Positions 56,988 through 64,000 of a stretch of 64,000 bases of DNA are shown here, piece after piece (within the stretch, counting starts at the first letter, position 1; the number at the start of each line of letters is the position of its first letter). The notes under the pieces are model-generated. The model was not told the DNA's origin and did no database searches. It was given only the letters and a program-made list of their open reading frames with translations. The position numbers and the translations under genes are program-made. The stretch is from positions 79,015 to 143,014 of the forward strand of contig NZ_QKWH01000006.1 in NCBI RefSeq assembly GCF_003244315.1, read 5' to 3'. Origin of the DNA: Xylanimonas oleitrophica. GTDB lineage: Bacteria > Actinomycetota > Actinomycetes > Actinomycetales > Cellulomonadaceae.

Positions 56988-57959
56988 ATGACCACCAGCA
57001 CCGAGCGGGCCCCCGGCGGCCCCGCGATCGAGATCCACGACCTGCGCAAGACCTTCGGCACCACCCACGCCCTCGACGGGCTCGACCTGACCGTCCGCCC
57101 CGGCGAGGTCGCCGGGTTCCTCGGGCCCAACGGCGCAGGCAAGTCCACCGCCATCCGCGTGCTCCTCGGCCTGCTGCGGCCCACCTCGGGCCACGTCCGC
57201 CTCCTCGGCGGAGACCCCTGGGCCGACGCCGTCGCGCTGCACCGCCGCCTGGCCTACGTGCCGGGTGACGTCTCGCTCTGGCCGAACCTGACGGGTGGCG
57301 AGGCCATCGACCTCCTGGGGCGGCTGCGCGGCGACCAGGGACGTGCGGCGGCGCGCCGCAGGCAGGAGCTGCTGGAGCGCTTCGAGCTCGACCCCACCAA
57401 GAAGGCGCGCACCTACTCCAAGGGCAACCGGCAGAAGGTCGCGCTCGTGGCGGCGTTCGCCGCCGACGTCGAGCTGCTCGTGCTGGACGAGCCGACGTCC
57501 GGCCTCGACCCCCTCATGGAGGCCGTGTTCACCGAGCTGCTGCGCGAGGCCAAGGCCCAGGGGCGCTCCGTGCTGCTCAGCAGCCACATCATGAGCGAGG
57601 TCGAGAAGGTCTGCGACACGGTCACGATCATCCGCCGGGGGCGGGCGGTGGAGTCGGGCACCCTGCAGGAGCTGCGGCACCTCACGCGCTCGGCCGTCAC
57701 CGCCGTCGTCGGCGGTGACCCGGCCCCGCTGGCCGCCCTGCCCGGCGTGCACGACCTGGCGACCACGGCGGACGGCGACGGGACGCGGGTCACCTTCGAC
57801 GTCGAGAACGACCAGATGGGTGACGTGCTGGCAGCCGTCGCGCCCCTGGGCGTGCGCTCCTTCACGGCCACACCGCCGTCCCTGGAAGAGCTGTTCCTGC
57901 GGCACTACGGCGACGAGCTCGCCGCTGGTGGCGGCAGCGCCACGGGGGCGGCGCGATGA
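56988..57959 (+). CDS. Drug/antibiotic ABC exporter, ATP-binding protein
   Basis: 323 residues. Walker [19 protein letters not shown], signature [16 protein letters not shown], Walker [19 protein letters not shown] and switch [11 protein letters not shown]. The signature reads SKGNRQ rather than LSGGQ, as in DrrA-like exporters of actinobacteria. A C-terminal extension (about 225-323) ends ELFLRHYG. It drives the membrane protein encoded just downstream (ATGA overlap). Good ribosome site AGAGGAAG. Confidence 0.92.
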   Translation: MTTSTERAPGGPAIEIHDLRKTFGTTHALDGLDLTVRPGEVAGFLGPNGAGKSTAIRVLLGLLRPTSGHVRLLGGDPWADAVALHRRLAYVPGDVSLWPNLTGGEAIDLLGRLRGDQGRAAARRRQELLERFELDPTKKARTYSKGNRQKVALVAAFAADVELLVLDEPTSGLDPLMEAVFTELLREAKAQGRSVLLSSHIMSEVEKVCDTVTIIRRGRAVESGTLQELRHLTRSAVTAVVGGDPAPLAALPGVHDLATTADGDGTRVTFDVENDQMGDVLAAVAPLGVRSFTATPPSLEELFLRHYGDELAAGGGSATGAAR

Positions 57960-59629
57960 GCGCGCCCGCGGTGGCGCGCGCCCGCGGCGGGTCGCGCCTG
58001 CGGGGCGCCGGACCGGGCGGCACCCTCGCCGGCACGGGTCTGCTGCTGCGGTTCATGCTGCGGCGCGACCGCGTGCGCCTCGCCGTCTGGTCGGCCTCGG
58101 TGGTGGCGCTGTGGCTCTACGTGGTCACCGCGTTCGGGGCCCTGTACTCCACGGCCGAGGAACGCCAGGCCCGTGCCGCGCTCATGACCACCCCCGCGAG
58201 CGTCATGATGACCGGCCCCGGCTACGGGCTGGAGGACTACACGCTGGGCGCCATGGTGGCCAACGAGCTGCTGCTGTGGGTCGCGCTGGCCCTGGCGATC
58301 ATGAGCGTCCTGGAGATCGTGCGGCACACGAGGGCCGAGGAGGAGTCGGGCCGGGCAGAGCTGGTGCGTGCGGGCGCCGTCGGGCGGCACGCGCCCGCTG
58401 TGGCGGCGATGCTCCTGGTGCTGGTCGTGAACGTGGTGGTCGCCGTGCTCTCGGGGGCGGTGCTCGTGGCAGGCGGCCTCGACGCCGGCGACTCGGCGGT
58501 GCTCGTGGTCGCGGCCGCGCTCACCGCGCTCGTGTTCGCTGCGGTCGCCGTCGTCACCTGCCAGCTCACCGCGCACGGCCGCGGGGCCGCCGGCCTGGCG
58601 CTCGCCGTCTTCGGTGCCGCAGCCCTGGTGCGGGCGGCCGGCGACATCCAGGAGCGGCACGGCAGCGCGCTGTCCTGGTTCTCCCCGATCGCCTGGGCCC
58701 AGCAGACCCGCGTCTTCGTGGACACCCGCCTGTGGCCGCTCGTGCCGAGCGCGGTCCTCGTCGTGCTGCTGCTCGTGCTCGGGGCGGTGCTGGCCTCCCG
58801 ACGCGACCACGGTGCCGGGATGCTCCCTGACCGGCGCGGGCGCGCGGACGCGAGGCCGTCGCTGCGCTCGCCCGTCGCGCTGGCGTGGCGCCAGCAGCGC
58901 ACGGCGCTCGCGTGGTGGACGCTCGGCGCCGGGCTCATGTGGCTGGCGTCCGGGACGTACGTCGACGGTGTGGGGGACATGATCGGCGACCTGGCCGAGA
59001 CCAACCCGGCGGTCGCGCAGATCTTCGGGGCGGACGGTGGGCAGGGGCTGGTCGACGCCTTCGTGGCGGTCATCCTGCTGTACGCCGTCCTGGCCGCGCT
59101 CGGCTACGGGATCGCCGCCGTGCTGCGGGCCGGTGCCGAGGAGGCGGAGGGGCGGGCCGAGGTGGCGCTCGCCCTGCCGGTCTCGCGCGGGCGCTGGCTC
59201 GGTGCACAGCTCGTGGTGGCGGAGGCGGGCGCCGCGGTGCTGGTGCTGGCAGGCGGCGCGGGGACGGCGCTCGGCGCGCTGTCCGTGGGGGTGGACGACC
59301 CGGCGGCCTGGACGTACCTGCTGGCCGCCGCGTCGTACCTGCCCGCGGTGGCGGTGGTGCTCGGGCTGGCGGCGGCGCTCTACGCCTGGTGGCCCCGGCT
59401 GGCCGGGCTCGCGTGGGCGGTGCTGGCGCTCGTGTTCGTGGTGGGCATGTTCGGCGACGCGCTCGACCTGCCGGACGCCGTCCAGGGTCTGTCGCCGTTG
59501 TGGTGGGTGCCGCGCGTGCCGGCCGAGGATCCGCGGCTGCTGCCGGTGGTGGTGCTGGCCGGGGTGGCGGTGACGCTGCACGTGCTGGCGTTCGCCGGCT
59601 TCCGGAGGCGTGACGTGCCTGCCCGCTGA
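57956..59629 (+). CDS. ABC exporter membrane protein (polyketide-antibiotic exporter type)
   Basis: 557 residues with about twelve membrane spans arranged as two repeats of six. [19 protein letters not shown] starts the first; [18 protein letters not shown] starts the second. This double-length pattern with ATPase partner matches the actinobacterial group annotated as exporters of polyketide antibiotics. Conserved blocks include [19 protein letters not shown] and [20 protein letters not shown], one per half. The substrate is unknown. It overlaps the ATPase gene by ATGA and is followed by a strong terminator. Confidence 0.87.
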   Translation: MSAPAVARARGGSRLRGAGPGGTLAGTGLLLRFMLRRDRVRLAVWSASVVALWLYVVTAFGALYSTAEERQARAALMTTPASVMMTGPGYGLEDYTLGAMVANELLLWVALALAIMSVLEIVRHTRAEEESGRAELVRAGAVGRHAPAVAAMLLVLVVNVVVAVLSGAVLVAGGLDAGDSAVLVVAAALTALVFAAVAVVTCQLTAHGRGAAGLALAVFGAAALVRAAGDIQERHGSALSWFSPIAWAQQTRVFVDTRLWPLVPSAVLVVLLLVLGAVLASRRDHGAGMLPDRRGRADARPSLRSPVALAWRQQRTALAWWTLGAGLMWLASGTYVDGVGDMIGDLAETNPAVAQIFGADGGQGLVDAFVAVILLYAVLAALGYGIAAVLRAGAEEAEGRAEVALALPVSRGRWLGAQLVVAEAGAAVLVLAGGAGTALGALSVGVDDPAAWTYLLAAASYLPAVAVVLGLAAALYAWWPRLAGLAWAVLALVFVVGMFGDALDLPDAVQGLSPLWWVPRVPAEDPRLLPVVVLAGVAVTLHVLAFAGFRRRDVPAR

Positions 59630-59637
59630 CACTCTCC

Positions 59638-59675
59638 GTGACGGGGGCGCCACTCATGCGTGGCGCCCCTGTCAC
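59638..59675 (+). terminator. Strong hairpin terminator
   Basis: A 16-bp stem with one G-T pair and loop TCATGC, nine bases after the exporter stop. Confidence 0.85.
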
Positions 59676-59796
59676 TCACGTGGCGCTGCCCTACCCACCG
59701 TCTCGCGCCGCACCCGCTCACCCGCCCACGGGCCTTCCTACGTTGTGGACAGACCACAAGAGGAGCGGCCGCGAGGCCGGGACGGGAAGCATCGAC

Positions 59797-62700
59797 ATGG
59801 CGACGAGGCGCGCACGAGCGCGTGGGACGACGTGGCGGAGGGCGGTGGCCGGGTTCGCGGTCCCGGTCCTCGCGCTCCTGGGGAGCGGGGCGCTGGGCGC
59901 AGGCCCCGTGGCCGCCGACGAGCCGGACCCCACCCAGGTCACCGAGCAGGCACCGGAAGGGTCCGACGACCCTGCGCCGGCGCAGGGCGACCCTGCCACC
60001 GTGCCCGACGACGGCAGCGGGCAGGGCATCGAGGGTGCGGAGGGCAGCGCCCCGGCTCCCGGTGCGGAAGGGCCGGCAGGAACGAGCGAGGCGACCGCTG
60101 CCACCGACGAGCCGGTACCTGCGGCAGACGCCGCCGACGAGCCGGCACCGGCCGCCGACGCGGCCGTGACAGAGGCGACCCCGGTCCCCGCGGCCGGGCA
60201 GCCCGCCACCGTCGTCGTGCACGTGGGCGGCGATCGTGCCGGTGACGGCGGGGTCTCGGGCCTGGCCGGCGTGACGCTCGGCCTGTTCCCCAGCGAGGGC
60301 GCCACCGCCCCGGTGGCCGCGCCGTGGGCCACCGCGACGTCGGACGCCGCGGGCGTGGTCACGTTCACCGTGCCCGCCGAGGGCACCGGCACCGCCTACT
60401 GGGTCAAGGGGATCTCCGGTTCCGGGGCCTACACCCTCAACCCGAGCCTGGCGACCGCCCCCATCACGAACCCGACGTCCGACACCGCCCGCACCTATGC
60501 GTTCCAGACGCCGCAGCTCCAGCAGGGCGGCACGTACGAGTCCGGCAAGGACTTCATGCGCCAGGGCGGTACCAACGACTACGCCTCGTCCACGGGTACG
60601 TGGGCCCCCAGCCGCAGCAACCCTGACCTGCCGGAGCAGTGCGGCCTGGACGTCGCCCTCGTCGTCGACCTGTCCGCCTCGGTGCTCCAGGCGAACGCCA
60701 CGCAGGACCTGCGCCGCGCCGCGACCAGCTACGCCAACGCGCTGCTCGGCACGCCCAGCCGCGTGCAGCTCATCTCGTTCGGCACCACGGCGACGACCGT
60801 CTCGGGCCTGACGTCGGTCTCCACGCAGGCGGGCGTCGACGGGCTCACGCGCAGCATCAACACCCTGCAGCCCCAGAGCAGCAGCTACACCAACTGGGAC
60901 GGTGCGCTGCGCACGGTGCGCCAGCAGGACGGCGCGTTCGACCTCGCGGTCGTCATCACCGACGGCAACCCCACGGTGCTCGGCGACGGCAGCGCCGGCC
61001 GCAACACCCGCCTCGCCGAGGTGGAGGCGGGGATCTTCTCCGCCAACGCGCTCAAGTCGGAGGGCACCCACGTGCTCGCCATGGGCGTGGGAGACGCGGT
61101 GCGCAGCAAGAACGCCGCCCTCAACCTCCAGGCGATCTCCGGCCCGGACGACTTCGTCCAGGCCGCGGACTACGAGGCGCTCGCCCAGGAGCTGCGCGAC
61201 CGCGTGTTCGAGCGCTGCGCCCCCTCGCTGACCGTGGTCAAGCAGGTGGCCCCCGCCGACGGCGGCCCCGCCGCCCCCGCGGCAGGCTGGACGTTCGACG
61301 CCTCCGGCGACGCCGTCTCCGCCACCGGCACCACGGACGGCACCGGCGCGGTCAACTTCCCCGTGACGTCCGACGCCGGCTCCGGCCGCACGCCCGTCAC
61401 CGTCACCGAGCGCCAGCAGCCCGGGTACACCCTGCAGCAGCAGGACGGCAGCAACGCCGTGTGCACCGTCAAGAACAAGGACAACCCCCTGGGCACCACG
61501 CTGGGTGTCGAGAACACCGGCACCGACGGGTTCACCCTGTCCATGGGCAGCGGCGACATGGTGAGCTGCACCGTGGTCAACGCGGCCCCCGCGGAGCTGA
61601 GCACCACGGTGACCGCCGACCCCACGTTCGAGCGCGACTACGACTGGGGCGTCAGCAAGCAGGTCAAGGACGCGGACGGCACCTGGGTCGACGCGACCGA
61701 GCGCCGCTCGCGCCCGCACACGGCGCAGGCGTTCGACTACCGCGTCGTGGTGACGCCGCAGGGCCCGCAGGACTCGGGCTACCGGGTGCACGGCACCGTC
61801 ACGGTGACCAACCCGAACGCGTCGGCCGTGCCGCTCACCGCGGTGGACGTCACCGTGGGCGGCGTGCCCGCCACGGTGGAGATCCCCGACGGCGCCACGG
61901 TGCCCGCGGGCGGCCAGGTCGAGGTGCCCTTCACGGCCACCATGCCGCAGGGCACGACGGCGGGGACCACCGCCGAGGTGGTGGCCACGGCGTCCTGGGG
62001 CGACGTGACGACGCCGCCGGCCACCACGGAGGTCGCGTTCGCCGGGGTGCGGCCCACGGAGACCGACCGCACCGTCGTCGTCGAGGACACCGCGCCCGAG
62101 CTGGCTCAGGCCTACTCCCTCGAGGAGCGCACCCTGGACGCCACGCAGGGAGAGCAGACGTTCACCTACTCGCGCGACCTGGGCGCCGAGCTCGGCGCCG
62201 GGGAGACGGGCGAGTACCCGAACACCGCCAGCATCCCGCCGACGTCCGACCAGCCGGAGCAGTCCGACGACGCCGACGTGACGGTACGCACCGGCCGCGA
62301 CCTGCTCGTGGAGAAGGCCGTGGCGGCACAGCTGCACCGCACCTACGCCTGGTCGCTGGAGAAGGACGTCGTCGGTGACGACGTCAAGGAGGCGGGGGAG
62401 GACGGCACCGCGACGTTCTCCTACCGGGTCACGGCCACGCCGGGCGCGGCCACCGACTCCGGGTGGGCGATGGACGGCACCATCACGGTGTCCAACCCGA
62501 ACCCGTGGCCGGTCGACGCGACCGCCGCGGACCTGCCCGAGCTCGGCGAGGGCGTCACCTGCACCGTCGACGGCGGCACCGCCCAGGTTCCCGCCGCCGG
62601 CCCGGACGGCCCCGGCACCACCACGTTCGGCTACACCTGCCTGTTCGACGGGAAGCCGGACCTGGACGGCGCCAACGTCGCCACCGTGACGTGGGACCCC

Positions 62701-64000
62701 GAGCAGGCGTCCTCCGCCCACGGCACCGCGTCGCACTCCGTGGACGTCACGGAGGCCACGTGGGACAAGACGGTCGAGAACGAGACCGTCACCGTGGTGG
62801 ACGACAAGACGGTCGAGGGGCAGGAGATCGTGCTGGGCCAGGCCACCTGGAACCCGGACGGCACCCCCACCACGTTCACCTACGACCTCACCGTCGACGG
62901 ACCGCAGGAGCCCGCCACCGAGCGTCAGCACACGAACACCACCTGGCTGCGCGAGGTTCCGCCGATCCGTGACGAGGAGACCGTCACCGTGCTCGAGCGG
63001 CCCGCGTACGACCTGGCGCTGCGCGAGTGGGTGGGTGAGCTCTACCGCGACGGGCAGCTCGTCTCGGCCCGCAACCCCGACGCCGACGACCCGGGCCCCG
63101 ACTACGACGTCCCGTACGCCGCGTTCGACAAGGCCGGCGTGGACGTCCGGGTGGGAGACGTGCTGGTCCACGACCTGCACCTGTTCAACCAGGGCAACCG
63201 GCCCGCCCGGGTCGAGGAGCTGGTCGACTACCTGCCCGAGGGCCTCGCGCTCGCGACGCCCGAGCAGCTCGCCACCGTGCCGGGTGAGGACAACACCGGC
63301 TGGGAGCCGCGGGACGGCAAGCTGTTCTACACCCCCGCGGGTGACGGCATCGTGATCGAGCCCGGCCACGAGGCCGAGGTACGCCTGGTCCTCCAGGTCA
63401 CCGAGGCGGCCCTCCCCACCCAGGGCGACGACCACCGTGACGTCACCAACTTCGCGGAGATCAGCCGGTTCTCCGGCCTGGTGGTGACGCCGCAGGCCGA
63501 GCCGCAGCCCGCGTCGCCGTTCGCAGCGTCCCTGCGCCGGCTGGTGCCGGACCACCTGTTCGCGGCGGTGAGCCCGCTCGCGGCCGCGACGCCGCTCGCG
63601 GCGCCCGCCGGCACCTGGGAGCAGGTGGCCGACGTCGACTCCCGCGCCGACGCCCAGAACTACACGCTGGTGGACGGGGTGGTGCGGTACGACAAGTACG
63701 AGAACAACGAGGTGGACGAGCACGACACCACCGACGAGTGGGACACCCCGGTGGCCGACGTCGACAACGACGAGGACGACCACGACGGCAACGTGGTGCG
63801 CGTGCTGAGCGCTGTCGTGCCTCCCACGCAGCCGGACGAGCCCGGCACGCCGCAGCAGCCGGCGACCCCGCAGGATCCCGCGAACCCTGCGGCTCCGGTG
63901 GACCCCACCGACCCGACCGCCCCGGCGGTGGGCGGGGCGACGGAGGGCTCGCGCGGGCCGGCGGCCCAGCCCGCCCAGCAGCCCGCCTGGTGGGTGGGCT
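59797..64000 (+). CDS. Large secreted VWA-domain surface protein, 3' truncated
   Basis: The frame stays open from ATG 59797 to the window end, at least 1401 codons. The signal peptide has paired Arg and a long hydrophobic stretch ending GPVAADEPD (about 1-41). An Ala/Pro/Asp-rich stalk (about 42-130) and a prealbumin-like domain (about 135-230) follow. The VWA domain (about 283-470) has the MIDAS motif DLSAS (291-295), NWDGAL and ITDGNP. After it comes a SpaA/Cna-type domain (about 475-605) ending in paired Cys, then several DUF11-like beta domains, a Pro/Thr-rich wall-spanning stretch near 64000 and presumably a sortase or membrane anchor beyond. Likely an adhesin or pilus-tip-like protein. 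GGGAAG lies eight bases before the ATG. Confidence 0.85.
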   Translation, partial: MATRRARARGTTWRRAVAGFAVPVLALLGSGALGAGPVAADEPDPTQVTEQAPEGSDDPAPAQGDPATVPDDGSGQGIEGAEGSAPAPGAEGPAGTSEATAATDEPVPAADAADEPAPAADAAVTEATPVPAAGQPATVVVHVGGDRAGDGGVSGLAGVTLGLFPSEGATAPVAAPWATATSDAAGVVTFTVPAEGTGTAYWVKGISGSGAYTLNPSLATAPITNPTSDTARTYAFQTPQLQQGGTYESGKDFMRQGGTNDYASSTGTWAPSRSNPDLPEQCGLDVALVVDLSASVLQANATQDLRRAATSYANALLGTPSRVQLISFGTTATTVSGLTSVSTQAGVDGLTRSINTLQPQSSSYTNWDGALRTVRQQDGAFDLAVVITDGNPTVLGDGSAGRNTRLAEVEAGIFSANALKSEGTHVLAMGVGDAVRSKNAALNLQAISGPDDFVQAADYEALAQELRDRVFERCAPSLTVVKQVAPADGGPAAPAAGWTFDASGDAVSATGTTDGTGAVNFPVTSDAGSGRTPVTVTERQQPGYTLQQQDGSNAVCTVKNKDNPLGTTLGVENTGTDGFTLSMGSGDMVSCTVVNAAPAELSTTVTADPTFERDYDWGVSKQVKDADGTWVDATERRSRPHTAQAFDYRVVVTPQGPQDSGYRVHGTVTVTNPNASAVPLTAVDVTVGGVPATVEIPDGATVPAGGQVEVPFTATMPQGTTAGTTAEVVATASWGDVTTPPATTEVAFAGVRPTETDRTVVVEDTAPELAQAYSLEERTLDATQGEQTFTYSRDLGAELGAGETGEYPNTASIPPTSDQPEQSDDADVTVRTGRDLLVEKAVAAQLHRTYAWSLEKDVVGDDVKEAGEDGTATFSYRVTATPGAATDSGWAMDGTITVSNPNPWPVDATAADLPELGEGVTCTVDGGTAQVPAAGPDGPGTTTFGYTCLFDGKPDLDGANVATVTWDPEQASSAHGTASHSVDVTEATWDKTVENETVTVVDDKTVEGQEIVLGQATWNPDGTPTTFTYDLTVDGPQEPATERQHTNTTWLREVPPIRDEETVTVLERPAYDLALREWVGELYRDGQLVSARNPDADDPGPDYDVPYAAFDKAGVDVRVGDVLVHDLHLFNQGNRPARVEELVDYLPEGLALATPEQLATVPGEDNTGWEPRDGKLFYTPAGDGIVIEPGHEAEVRLVLQVTEAALPTQGDDHRDVTNFAEISRFSGLVVTPQAEPQPASPFAASLRRLVPDHLFAAVSPLAAATPLAAPAGTWEQVADVDSRADAQNYTLVDGVVRYDKYENNEVDEHDTTDEWDTPVADVDNDEDDHDGNVVRVLSAVVPPTQPDEPGTPQQPATPQDPANPAAPVDPTDPTAPAVGGATEGSRGPAAQPAQQPAWWVG

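Overview
The window is very GC-rich, densely coded DNA from an actinomycete. Gene content fits a soil-type member of Micrococcales such as Cellulosimicrobium or Cellulomonas (inferred, not proven): a beta-glucanase with tandem chitin/cellulose-binding modules, mycothiol-type arsenate reductase, DUF4190 and DUF3618 proteins, TANNNT promoters placed directly before start codons, and many GTG starts joined by 4-bp GTGA/ATGA overlaps. About 60 protein genes are called. No rRNA, intact tRNA, CRISPR array, transposase or integrase was recognised.

Layout. 1-11950: a 5'-truncated GH3 exo-glucanase, a lone maltokinase-cap protein, glycerol dehydrogenase, a TipA-type MerR regulator, a chloramphenicol acetyltransferase of less GC-rich DNA, secreted phosphodiesterase and HNH-nuclease proteins, an amidohydrolase and a sugar porter. 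11969-26884 (minus): one 15-kb run of twelve tightly packed genes. In transcription order these are a TAT-exported gluconate-dehydrogenase-type subunit, its GMC flavoprotein, a cupredoxin-like lipoprotein, COX2 with a cytochrome c domain, a COX1-COX3 fusion, a small membrane protein, CcmC, CcmE, a CcmF-CcmG fusion, CcmH fused to TPRs, a blue-copper lipoprotein and a CopD-CtaG fusion. This looks like a self-contained chain from a periplasmic dehydrogenase to a caa3 oxidase, packaged with its own haem and copper maturation genes. The maturation genes are System I (Ccm) without CcmA, CcmB or CcmD, which is unexpected in an actinomycete and is the most interesting region of the window.

27062-29369 (minus) is a cystine-type amino-acid ABC importer whose leader resembles the SAM-I/SAM-IV riboswitch core. 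29618-33365 holds a DksA-like protein, a permease, a kinase-like protein with a broken P-loop and two paralogous DUF4190 proteins. 33595-40562 is a second sulfur operon: a Cys-Cys leader peptide, sulfonate-type ABC importer genes, an acetyl-CoA-synthetase-like enzyme, O-acetylhomoserine sulfhydrylase and a CoA-binding protein. Next comes an AbiEi/DUF559 nuclease-like gene bracketed by two copies of a 29-bp-arm palindrome with identical arms and different loops.

41925-45504 encodes amphipathic envelope or stress proteins and a YihY protein. 45532-50896 is housekeeping: a DUF1648 protein, an adenylosuccinate-lyase-family enzyme, a SulP transporter, and an aldo/keto reductase divergent from an HxlR regulator. 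50951-56176 is a metal-resistance block (cytosolic copper-storage protein, arsR, arsM, arsC, CmtR-like sensor, CDF-like transporter) with three related ArsR-box dyads. 56270-59629 is a TetR-controlled ABC exporter. The window ends inside a very large secreted VWA-domain surface protein that starts at 59797.
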